Under the pieces are notes generated by a model that saw nothing but the letters and a program-made list of their open reading frames with translations, was not told where the DNA came from and searched no databases. A stretch of DNA of 12,431 bases, taken from positions 1 to 12,431 of the forward strand of contig CACXEN010000093.1 of assembly GCA_902766675.1 (NCBI GenBank). Reading direction: 5' to 3'. Of the stretch, positions 1 to 5,815 are shown piece by piece. Position 1 is the stretch's first letter. The number at the start of each line of letters is the position of its first letter. Origin of the DNA: an uncultured Erysipelotrichaceae bacterium (GTDB lineage: Bacteria; Bacillota_I; Bacilli_A; Erysipelotrichales; Erysipelotrichaceae). Both the position numbers and the translations under genes were made by a program.

Positions 1-59
1 AAATTGCAGATAAAAAACTAGATGATGTGCAAAAAGCACTTGGTATGGAAATCATTTAA
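1..59 (+). CDS. C-terminal end of an unidentified protein (partial)
   Basis: Only one plus-strand frame is open from the window edge. It reads 18 codons and stops at TAA (57-59), ending in ...DVQKALGMEII. The other two plus frames hit stops within the first 21 bases. A strong terminator begins two bases after the stop, which supports this being the true 3' end of a gene. The fragment is too short to identify, and I do not propose a function. It is convergent with mgtE. Confidence 0.5.
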   Translation, partial: IADKKLDDVQKALGMEII

Positions 60-60
60 A

Positions 61-87
61 AATGTTGGTGTTACACCAACATTTTTT
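61..87. terminator. Bidirectional intrinsic terminator between the partial gene and mgtE
   Basis: A perfect 10-bp inverted repeat, AATGTTGGTG / CACCAACATT, encloses a 3-nt loop (61-83). It is followed by T's up to 87 on the plus strand and preceded by an A-run on the left, which gives a T-run on the minus strand. It can therefore end both the plus-strand gene that stops at 59 and mgtE, whose stop codon is at 86-88. Confidence 0.88.
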
Positions 88-1426
88 ATATTCCTAATAA
101 CATCGTAGCTATTGAGAAGTAAATCAATAATGATACGGCATCAATTGCTGTAGTTAACATAGGAGATGCCACAACTGCAGGATCTAAATGTACGCGATCA
201 ATGAGCATAACTAGCATAGACGCAAATAGTTTGGCAATAAATACAGCTAATAATATTGTTAAACAAATAACCAAGGCCACCCCATATTCCAATCGATCAA
301 TCAATATACACTTCGCGAAATTTGCGACAGATAATGTTAAACCACACAAAACACCAACACGGATTTCTTTCCATATTACTTTTGTGAAATCCGCGAATGA
401 AATTTGTCCTAAAGATAATGAACGAACAACTTCCGCAGATGCTTGGTTACCAGAGTTACCACCAGTATCCATTAACATTGGAATATAAGCAGTTAAAACA
501 ATATATTTACTAAGTGCATCTTCAAATCCTTTGATAATACCACCTGTAAAAGTAGCTGAAATCATCAATAACAATAACCAAGGTATTCTCTTTTTCCATG
601 TTTCAAAAACACTCGTCTTTAAATATGCTTTATCACCAGGGATAATACCAGCCATCTTATCAATATCTTCTGTAGCTTCTTCTTGAATGATATCGATAAC
701 GTCATCGACAGTAATAATACCGACCATACGATTCTCTTTATCTACAACAGGAAGTTGCACCAGGTCATATTTCATAAATAATTGAGAAACAAGTTCTTGG
801 TCCATAGATGTAGTACATGAAATAAATTCTTCATGCATAATATCTTCAATACGATCTTCTTTATTCCCTAAGATTAGTTGGCGTAAGCCTACTGTACCTA
901 ATAGAACACGTTTTGGATTTAATACATATAAAGTTTCAATTGATTCAGAATCAGATCCATATTCACGAATTCTTTGGATTGCATCTTCTACTGTCATATT
1001 GATATGCAAATCCACAAATTCGACGGTCATAATAGAACCGGCAGAATCTTCAGGATATTGTAAAAGATGATTTATATCCTTTCTAGTTTCAGGTTTTGCG
1101 TTCGCTAGAATCTTTTTTACTACATTTGCAGGCATTTCTTCTAATAAGTCAGTCGCATCGTCTGCGTATAAGTTATCGATAATGATACCTGCTTCTTTTT
1201 CAGATAAAGAGGTAATAATATACTGTTGAGATTCCACTTCCAATTCAGCAAATACATCAGCTGCTAATTCTTTCGGGAAAATACGAAACATTTTTAACAT
1301 GTCTTCATCTTCCATTTCATCAAGAACTAAAGCAACGTCTTGAACATTCATTTCCTCAGCCAATTCTCTAAGTTTTGAATAGTTCTTTTCATTCAAAAGA
1401 GTTCGAAATTGTTCTAGAATTTCCAT
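86..1426 (-). CDS. mgtE: MgtE-family magnesium transporter
   Basis: A homodimeric Mg2+-selective channel of the inner membrane. In the family, a cytosolic sensor closes the pore when internal Mg2+ is high. The 446-aa length is typical. An acidic helical MgtE_N domain covers about residues 15-125. A pair of CBS domains covers about 130-255, starting SIMTVEF and including DLVQLPVVDKENRMVGIITVDDV. About five membrane helices follow from residue 281. The signature GGNSGNQ lies at 322-328, and the conserved pore Asp is probably Asp429 in TTAIDAV. The ATG is preceded by AAAGGAGG with 5-nt spacing, so the start is firm. It has its own promoter, and only about 50 bases separate that promoter from the ATG, so there is no room for an M-box Mg2+ riboswitch. 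Control is probably at the protein level. Confidence 0.96.
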   Translation of the reverse strand: MEILEQFRTLLNEKNYSKLRELAEEMNVQDVALVLDEMEDEDMLKMFRIFPKELAADVFAELEVESQQYIITSLSEKEAGIIIDNLYADDATDLLEEMPANVVKKILANAKPETRKDINHLLQYPEDSAGSIMTVEFVDLHINMTVEDAIQRIREYGSDSESIETLYVLNPKRVLLGTVGLRQLILGNKEDRIEDIMHEEFISCTTSMDQELVSQLFMKYDLVQLPVVDKENRMVGIITVDDVIDIIQEEATEDIDKMAGIIPGDKAYLKTSVFETWKKRIPWLLLLMISATFTGGIIKGFEDALSKYIVLTAYIPMLMDTGGNSGNQASAEVVRSLSLGQISFADFTKVIWKEIRVGVLCGLTLSVANFAKCILIDRLEYGVALVICLTILLAVFIAKLFASMLVMLIDRVHLDPAVVASPMLTTAIDAVSLLIYFSIATMLLGI

Positions 1427-1452
1427 AATTACCTCCTTTCACCAGCATAAAT

Positions 1453-1482
1453 ATTGTATTGTTTTTGATTTGAAGTAGTCAA
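1453..1482 (-). promoter_or_regulatory. Promoter of mgtE
   Basis: On the minus strand a -35 box TTGACT (1477-1482) and a -10 box TACAAT (1453-1458) are separated by 18 bp. Both match the vegetative sigma consensus at 5 of 6 positions. The -35 box lies directly after the T-tract of the comK terminator. Transcription would start near 1446, giving a leader of about 20 nt before the mgtE ATG. Confidence 0.75.
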
Positions 1483-1483
1483 T

Positions 1484-1512
1484 AAAAAAAGCATAGATTT
1501 AAAATTTATGCT
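1484..1512 (-). terminator. Intrinsic terminator after comK
   Basis: On the minus strand a 23-nt near-palindrome (1490-1512) pairs AGCATA with TATGCT and continues inward after one mismatch. Six T's (1484-1489) follow directly. The hairpin includes the comK stop codon (1499-1501), so the last codons of comK are part of the terminator. It separates the rdgB-comK operon from mgtE. Confidence 0.8.
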
Positions 1513-1954
1513 CTCTTAATAATTTTAAATATGTATCACAGCGTTTCATTTGATTTCTAATCATTCTTACATCATATCCTAATTCATATGTATAACCAGA
1601 TAGGAATAGTATTTTTGAATGATTATCATCAATCTTAGAAACTTTTAGAATTGCATTATAGTTAATCCAAATACAATTCTTTTTCATATAAGATAATACC
1701 GGGAAATACATATTTTCCAATACTTCTGAAATCAAAATTGGAGACTTCTGTTTAATATTTAAATTACGATTGATTGCTTCACTTCTTCCTTTTAAAGAAG
1801 AGCCATGATAGATACATGCTTCATCAATTAATTCATATCCTTTTTTATGTAATACTTCTTTATTTCCATTATCATCAATCAATGTTACATCATCACCATG
1901 TTGTTCTAAAACACAAATATTATTCTTCAACTGTAGTACAGGCATTTTCTTCAC
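1499..1954 (-). CDS. comK: ComK-family competence transcription factor, short form
   Basis: In Bacillus, ComK binds DNA and activates the genes for DNA uptake. Family features visible here are GSSLKGR (51-57, compare GSS..GR in B. subtilis ComK), KSPILISE (70-77), YFPVLS (83-88) and NCIWINY (93-99). The protein has 151 residues against 192 in B. subtilis, so the C-terminal part, which in B. subtilis includes the region bound by the MecA adaptor, appears missing. The start taken is a GTG with a close AAGGGG site; an ATG three codons later (1945) is the alternative. The first 35 bases overlap the end of ridA in another frame, so translation is probably coupled. Family membership is recalled from motifs. 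Whether it controls competence here is inference. Confidence 0.8.
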   Translation of the reverse strand: MKKMPVLQLKNNICVLEQHGDDVTLIDDNGNKEVLHKKGYELIDEACIYHGSSLKGRSEAINRNLNIKQKSPILISEVLENMYFPVLSYMKKNCIWINYNAILKVSKIDDNHSKILFLSGYTYELGYDVRMIRNQMKRCDTYLKLLREHKF

Positions 1955-2372
1955 AAACCCCTTTTTTACTACAAATAACTTCTAATGCTCTAGTATCAAT
2001 CGCAATTGCTTCAATTTCTACTTTTGCACCTTTTGCTAATTTGCTAACTTCACAAGCAGAGCGTGCAGGATATGGATCATTAAAGTATTCAGCATATACT
2101 TCATTCATTTTTGCGAAATCATTCATATCAGTTATGTATACCGTTGTTTTTAAAACATAATTCAAATCGATGCTAGTTTCTTTCAAAACAGCTTGTAAGT
2201 TATCTAGGCATTGTCTTGTTTGCTCTTGAATATCATCAGAGATTAATTCATTTGTTTCTGGAACTAGTGGTAACTGTCCAGAAGTGAAAATGAAATCACC
2301 AATCTTAATTGCTGGTGAATAAGGGCCAATAGCCTTTGGTGCATCTTTTGATGAAATGACTTCTTGTAGCAT
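1920..2372 (-). CDS. ridA: RidA-family enamine/imine deaminase
   Basis: RidA hydrolyses reactive 2-aminoacrylate-type enamines and imines released by PLP enzymes such as threonine dehydratase, protecting other enzymes in the cytosol. The sequence carries the family's APKAIGPYSPA (11-21), SGQLP (31-35), LKTTVYITDMNDFAKMNEVY (74-93) and ARSACEV (103-109). Arg104 corresponds to the carboxylate-binding Arg105 of the E. coli enzyme. Family members normally end near EIEAIA. This one continues about 24 residues with three Cys (134, 140, 145), and its last 11 or so codons overlap the start of comK. The ATG is preceded by AAAGGAGA. It sits 11 bases after the small membrane protein gene in the same operon. 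Confidence 0.95.
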   Translation of the reverse strand: MLQEVISSKDAPKAIGPYSPAIKIGDFIFTSGQLPLVPETNELISDDIQEQTRQCLDNLQAVLKETSIDLNYVLKTTVYITDMNDFAKMNEVYAEYFNDPYPARSACEVSKLAKGAKVEIEAIAIDTRALEVICSKKGVCEENACTTVEE

Positions 2373-2383
2373 ATACTTCTCCT

Positions 2384-2575
2384 TTAAATATAAATATCAT
2401 CAGTACTATTATCATCTTCGTAAGCATTCTCATAGAATTCATAATAACGATCTTCTCTTTTCTTTACTCTATCCATGTAATGCATATTAAAAAGTAGAAT
2501 AAAATAATATAATCCTACAACTAATGCAAGAACAATACTAGCTAACGAAATGTAATCTGATAATGACTCCAACAT
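2384..2575 (-). CDS. Small single-pass membrane protein, unknown function
   Basis: A 63-residue protein. A hydrophobic segment at about residues 12-32 (IVLALVVGLYYFILLF) forms one membrane helix. A basic stretch (RVKKRED) follows, then a strongly acidic, Tyr-rich tail (about 43-63). By the positive-inside rule the tail would be cytosolic. I do not recognise a family. It lies 43 bases after trmL and 11 bases before ridA, in the same orientation. No good Shine-Dalgarno sequence precedes the ATG. Instead a TATAAT box (2583-2588 on the minus strand) ends six bases before it. The gene is accepted because of its coherent helix-plus-tail design and its fit between two operon genes. Confidence 0.7.
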   Translation of the reverse strand: MLESLSDYISLASIVLALVVGLYYFILLFNMHYMDRVKKREDRYYEFYENAYEDDNSTDDIYI

Positions 2576-2618
2576 ATGCTAATTATACCTGAATATCGAA
2601 AGAATACTACTCAAGTGA

Positions 2619-3140
2619 CTACTCATCACCTGTATAGTTCTTTAAAAAATCTTTCCCTTTAATCACTTCATATAGTGATAAATCTTCATAATTTCTCTGT
2701 CTTAAAACTTCATAAACAATGATCGCAACTGAATTAGAAAGATTGATACTTCTAGCTTCTTCTACCATAGGAATTCGAATACAACGATCCATATGATTCT
2801 TTAATATAGATTTTGGAATACCAGTGCTTTCTTTTCCAAATACTAAATAGATATCTTCATCAATTTCACGATAATCAAATGAATCAGGTGTTTTTTCTCC
2901 ATATCGTGTTACATAATAAAATTCACCTTGATTCTCTTCCAAAAAAGCATCCCAATTTTTATATGTCTTATAATCTAAGTCATCAATATAATCCATACCT
3001 GCCCTTTTCATATGTGCATCATCCATATAAAAACCTAATGGTTCAATCAAATGTAAACGACAATGAAAAGCCATACAAGTACGCATGATATTTCCAGTAT
3101 TTTGAGGTATTTCTGGTTCATATAATACAATATTAAGCAT
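2619..3140 (-). CDS. trmL: tRNA (cytidine/uridine-34-2'-O)-methyltransferase, TrmL-type
   Basis: A SPOUT-class enzyme that uses S-adenosylmethionine to 2'-O-methylate the wobble base (position 34) of certain tRNA-Leu isoacceptors, aiding codon-anticodon pairing. At 173 aa it is a minimal SPOUT protein without an extra RNA-binding domain, as in TrmL and unlike TrmH or RlmB. Motifs in order are NIVLYEPEIPQNTGNIMR (3-20), LVFGKESTGIP (99-109) and RIPMVEEARSINLSNSVAI (122-140), which together form the trefoil-knot cofactor site, then YEVLRQ. The start ATG overlaps the stop of the upstream membrane protein gene by 8 bases. The nearest AAAGGAG lies about 15 bases before the ATG, so translational coupling is likely. 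Confidence 0.93.
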   Translation of the reverse strand: MLNIVLYEPEIPQNTGNIMRTCMAFHCRLHLIEPLGFYMDDAHMKRAGMDYIDDLDYKTYKNWDAFLEENQGEFYYVTRYGEKTPDSFDYREIDEDIYLVFGKESTGIPKSILKNHMDRCIRIPMVEEARSINLSNSVAIIVYEVLRQRNYEDLSLYEVIKGKDFLKNYTGDE

Positions 3141-3813
3141 GATTCAATTTCTCTACTCCTTTAATCATAAATGCAATCAATACAAGCATGAATATAAAAC
3201 AAATAATGATTGCTAATACCATCTCAAAAAAGAATTGAGACGGAAACATATTTATCATAATCGAAACATTTGGATCTAGTAAGAATAAATCATTGTCAAA
3301 AAAGAGATAATGAAATTGCATCCAAAAACCATCAAAGTCTATAAATGCCCAAATACCAATAACAAGCACAAACATTAGCAATAATATTAGGCCACCTTTA
3401 AAAGAGTCCCATAATAAACTAGTCAATTTTTCTTTTGTGATAAATGTATATATTAAATATCCAACAATACTTACTATCAAAAGTATATTTCTTGCTTTTA
3501 TCGCATTTTGGTATAGATTTTTCACATCAACCATATGCATTGTTTCTCTTTCATCAAATACTTCTCGCTGGCTACCATTTACTTCAGCATATACAACAAT
3601 ATCTTCCCTTTTATTCTGTGTATAATCTAACAACGCATTTGTTGCTTCCATTAAATCATCTTTTGACATACCAATTGATTCTGCTTGTTTTCCTTTTTGA
3701 TATTCATATTGATAAAAGCCTCTTTGAAATACCACAAAATCAACTGCTGTAATTAATACAGCAACCAAAAAGAAAACACTTAAAAATGTAGGAATTATCT
3801 TATATGTTTTCAT
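3133..3813 (-). CDS. DUF1461 (TIGR01906-type) integral membrane protein, Lit-like
   Basis: A 226-aa membrane protein with helices at about 7-29, 109-127, 138-158 and 197-219. An extracytoplasmic loop lies between the first two helices and another between the last two. It has the family features HMVDVKNLY (His93) and FHYLFFDNDLFLLDP (His168), then NMFPSQFFFEMV. As I recall, this family includes Lit, the lipoprotein intramolecular transacylase of some Firmicutes, which moves an acyl chain from the diacylglycerol onto the N-terminal Cys to give lyso-form lipoproteins. The two conserved His residues are the likely catalytic candidates. Whether this member is a true Lit cannot be told from sequence alone. 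It overlaps rdgB by 14 bases and trmL by 8, so its expression is tied to both. Its own ribosome binding site is weak. Confidence 0.78.
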   Translation of the reverse strand: MKTYKIIPTFLSVFFLVAVLITAVDFVVFQRGFYQYEYQKGKQAESIGMSKDDLMEATNALLDYTQNKREDIVVYAEVNGSQREVFDERETMHMVDVKNLYQNAIKARNILLIVSIVGYLIYTFITKEKLTSLLWDSFKGGLILLLMFVLVIGIWAFIDFDGFWMQFHYLFFDNDLFLLDPNVSIMINMFPSQFFFEMVLAIIICFIFMLVLIAFMIKGVEKLNHA

Positions 3814-4390
3814 CTAACCAACTTTCTAATTTTTTTACTGCTTTACCACGATGGGAAATGGAATTCTTTTCATCTTTTGTCATTTCTGCCATTGTTTTTT
3901 GAAATGGTTCATAATAAACAATCGGATCATATCCAAAGCCATTTTCACCTTTCGCTTCTTTTGCAATAACGCACTCAACCGTTTCTTTAAAAACAATCGG
4001 TTCTTTTCCTACTTGTTTTATTGCAATCGCACATACATAGCGACAAGCTCTATTATCCTCATCTTTTAGTTTATCTAAGACAATTTGATTCTTTTCACTA
4101 TATGGCGTATCTTCACCTAGCCATCTAGAGCTATATATGCCTGGCGCATTATCAAATGCTTCAATTTCTAAACCAGAATCATCAGATATTGCATCAATTC
4201 CATAATAATCAGAAATTGTTTGTGCTTTAATAATTGCATTTTCCTCAAATGTAGAACCAGTTTCTTCTATTTCAAAGTTATCATCTAAGTCTAAAAGAGA
4301 AATCACTTCATATCCTTTTGGCTCTAACATTTCTTTAAATTCTTTGATTTTACCTTTATTTTTACTCGCAACTACTATTTTTTTACTCAT
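3800..4390 (-). CDS. rdgB: RdgB/HAM1-type dITP/XTP pyrophosphatase
   Basis: A nucleotide-pool sanitising enzyme that hydrolyses dITP, ITP and XTP to the monophosphate and PPi, preventing deaminated purines from entering DNA and RNA. Family motifs are ASKNKGKIKEF (8-18), GSTFEENAIIKA (45-56), SDDSGLEIEAFDNAPGIYSSRW (69-90), GFGYDPIV (141-148) and SHRGKAVKKL (169-178). The 196-aa length is typical. I chose the ATG at 4390. A GTG two codons upstream (4396) is open, but it lies inside the Shine-Dalgarno sequence GAAAGGTGA that serves the ATG. It is the first gene of the minus-strand operon ending in comK and diverges from the tRNA-Gln gene. Confidence 0.95.
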   Translation of the reverse strand: MSKKIVVASKNKGKIKEFKEMLEPKGYEVISLLDLDDNFEIEETGSTFEENAIIKAQTISDYYGIDAISDDSGLEIEAFDNAPGIYSSRWLGEDTPYSEKNQIVLDKLKDEDNRACRYVCAIAIKQVGKEPIVFKETVECVIAKEAKGENGFGYDPIVYYEPFQKTMAEMTKDEKNSISHRGKAVKKLESWLDENI

Positions 4391-4439
4391 AATCACCTTT
4401 CAGTTTTTCTATTAGTTTTATTTCCAATCAATTTTATCA

Positions 4440-4445
4440 TATAAT
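4440..4445 (+). promoter_or_regulatory. -10 box for tRNA-Gln
   Basis: A perfect TATAAT lies 12 bases before the first base of the tRNA. This predicts a start near 4452 and a pre-tRNA leader of a few bases for RNase P to remove. The -35 region at 17-bp spacing (TTTATT) is poor, so the promoter call rests on the -10 box and its position. Confidence 0.45.
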
Positions 4446-4457
4446 GTTATAGCATGT

Positions 4458-4529
4458 TGGGATATAGCCAAGCGGTAAGGCAACTGGCTCTGAACCAGTC
4501 ATTCGGGAGTTCGAATCTCTCTATCCCAG
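4458..4529 (+). tRNA. tRNA-Gln (anticodon CUG)
   Basis: A complete 72-nt cloverleaf. The acceptor stem TGGGATA (4458-4464) pairs with TATCCCA (4522-4528), with discriminator G4529. The anticodon arm is ACTGG-CTCTGAA-CCAGT, giving anticodon CUG, which reads CAG. The T arm contains GTTCGAATC. The U1-A72 first pair is the known bacterial tRNA-Gln feature and is also recognised by the GatCAB amidotransferase. The 3' CCA is not encoded and must be added by the CCA-adding enzyme. A run of seven T's starts two bases after the tRNA. It is the first gene of the plus-strand block that contains gltX. Confidence 0.96.
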
Positions 4530-4546
4530 CTTTTTTTATTCATAAA

Positions 4547-4576
4547 TTATACAATTTTGTAATCAATATTGTATAA
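4547..4576. repeat. Inverted repeat upstream of the CofE-like gene
   Basis: TTATACAAT (4547-4555) and ATTGTATAA (4568-4576) form a perfect 9-bp inverted repeat with a 12-base spacer, between the tRNA-Gln gene and the CofE-like gene. No T-tract follows it on the plus strand, so it does not look like a terminator. It lies just upstream of a TATAAT (4584-4589), where an operator would be expected. The sequence is very AT-rich, so chance is possible. Confidence 0.4.
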
Positions 4577-4583
4577 AAACGCA

Positions 4584-4589
4584 TATAAT
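4584..4589 (+). promoter_or_regulatory. Possible -10 box for the CofE-like gene and gltX
   Basis: TATAAT lies 24 bases before the chosen ATG (4613) and would start transcription near 4596, just before the GGAG ribosome binding site (4602-4605). No recognisable -35 box lies 15-19 bases upstream, so activity would need an activator, or the genes may be read through from the tRNA-Gln promoter. Confidence 0.35.
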
Positions 4590-4612
4590 ATATGGGTGAT
4601 TGGAGAAAATAT

Positions 4613-5806
4613 ATGAACAGAATATGTGGAACAGTATCAAGGGGATTAAGAGCCCCTATCATCAAAGAAGGTGACGATTTAGCACAAGTCGTTATCGACA
4701 CAGTTTTACAAGCAAAAGAAAATGGTGAATTAACTATAAAAGATCATGACATTCTAGCAGTTACCGAATCTATTCTAGCAAGATCACAAGGAAACTATTG
4801 TAGTATTGATGATATTGCACATGATGTCGCAAATAAGCTAGGTAGTGATCATATTGGAGTAATCTTTCCAATATTTAGTAGAAATCGCTTTGCGATCTGC
4901 TTACGTGGTATCGCACGTGGTGTAAAAAAGATTACACTCCAACTAAGTTATCCAAGTGATGAAGTAGGTAATCACTTATTCTTAGAAAATAAATTAGAAG
5001 AATTGAATATATCACCATATGTTGATGTATTTACAGAAGAAGAATTTACAAAGACTTTTGGTAAGACAACTCACCCATTTACTGGAATGGATTATGTCGC
5101 ATATTTCAAAGAAATTATTGAAAATGAAGATTGTGAAGCTGAAATTATCTTCTCTAATCAAGCTACCACAATTCTTCAATACACAAAGAATGTCATCAAT
5201 TGTGATATTCATACCCGTACATTTACTAAAGAAAAACTATTAAAGTCAGGCGCTAATGTAGTATGCAGTCTTAGTGATCTAATGACACAGCCAGTAAATG
5301 GTAGTGGCTATAATGAAGAATATGGACTATTAGGTTCAAATAAATCTAGTGAAGATGTTGTAAAACTATTCCCTAGAAACTCTCAACAATTCGTAGAAGA
5401 TTTACAACAATCTTTCTATCAAGCTACGAATCATCATATTGAAGTGATGATTTACGGAGATGGCGCATTTAAAGACCCAGTTGGTAAGATTTGGGAATTG
5501 GCAGACCCTGTTGTTTCCCCTGGTTATACAAAAGGTCTTGAAGGCACACCAAATGAATTAAAACTAAAATATCTAGCTGATAATCAATTTAAAGATTTAT
5601 CAGGTGCTGCACTACAAAGTGCAATAAAAGAATCTATTCAACATAAAGATAGTAAATTAAAAGGACAAATGGTTTCCGAAGGAACTACACCTAGACAATT
5701 AACTGACTTAATTGGATCACTATGTGATTTAACTAGTGGTAGTGGTGATAAAGGTACACCATTTGTATATATCAGTGGTTATTTCGATAACTATACTGAT
5801 GAATAA
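4613..5806 (+). CDS. CofE-like (F420-0:L-glutamate ligase fold) protein, substrate unknown
   Basis: A 397-aa member of the family that includes CofE, which uses GTP to attach L-glutamate to coenzyme F420-0 through amide bonds. Family segments are RGLRAPIIKEGDDL (10-23), DILAVTESILARSQGNY (46-62), FSRNRFAICLRGIARG (88-103), YGDGAFKDPVGKIWELADP (about 281-299) and a Gly/Thr-rich C-terminal motif LTDLIGSLCDLTSGSGDKGTP (about 363-383). It is much longer than archaeal CofE (about 250 aa). Nothing in the window makes F420, and low-G+C Gram-positives generally lack F420, so the real acceptor is probably different. I start at 4613 (MNRICGTVSRG), where GGAG sits 7 bases upstream. An in-frame ATG at 4592 has no such site. 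The stop codon runs into the gltX Shine-Dalgarno sequence, so the two genes form an operon. Confidence 0.85.
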   Translation: MNRICGTVSRGLRAPIIKEGDDLAQVVIDTVLQAKENGELTIKDHDILAVTESILARSQGNYCSIDDIAHDVANKLGSDHIGVIFPIFSRNRFAICLRGIARGVKKITLQLSYPSDEVGNHLFLENKLEELNISPYVDVFTEEEFTKTFGKTTHPFTGMDYVAYFKEIIENEDCEAEIIFSNQATTILQYTKNVINCDIHTRTFTKEKLLKSGANVVCSLSDLMTQPVNGSGYNEEYGLLGSNKSSEDVVKLFPRNSQQFVEDLQQSFYQATNHHIEVMIYGDGAFKDPVGKIWELADPVVSPGYTKGLEGTPNELKLKYLADNQFKDLSGAALQSAIKESIQHKDSKLKGQMVSEGTTPRQLTDLIGSLCDLTSGSGDKGTPFVYISGYFDNYTDE

Positions 5807-5815
5807 GGAGGTTTT

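Noticed and set aside
201..488. Plus-strand open frame antisense to mgtE
   Set aside because: It has no ribosome binding site and no recognisable domain, and lies entirely inside the well-supported mgtE gene.
1427..1483. M-box Mg2+ riboswitch for mgtE
   Set aside because: The promoter leaves a leader of about 20 nt, far too short for an M-box.
1774..2160. Plus-strand 128-codon open frame, His/Tyr/Ser-rich
   Set aside because: Antisense to comK and ridA. Its composition is what the reverse strand of AT-rich coding sequence gives, and there is no start signal.
4530..4612. T-box riboswitch before the CofE-like gene and gltX
   Set aside because: Only about 80 bases are available between the tRNA and the ATG, with no T-box sequence, specifier hairpin or terminator/antiterminator pair.
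4613..5806. Naming the gene cofE and assigning it to F420 synthesis
   Set aside because: Only the fold family is supported. Length differs from archaeal CofE and no F420 genes are seen, so a specific F420 role would be an over-call.
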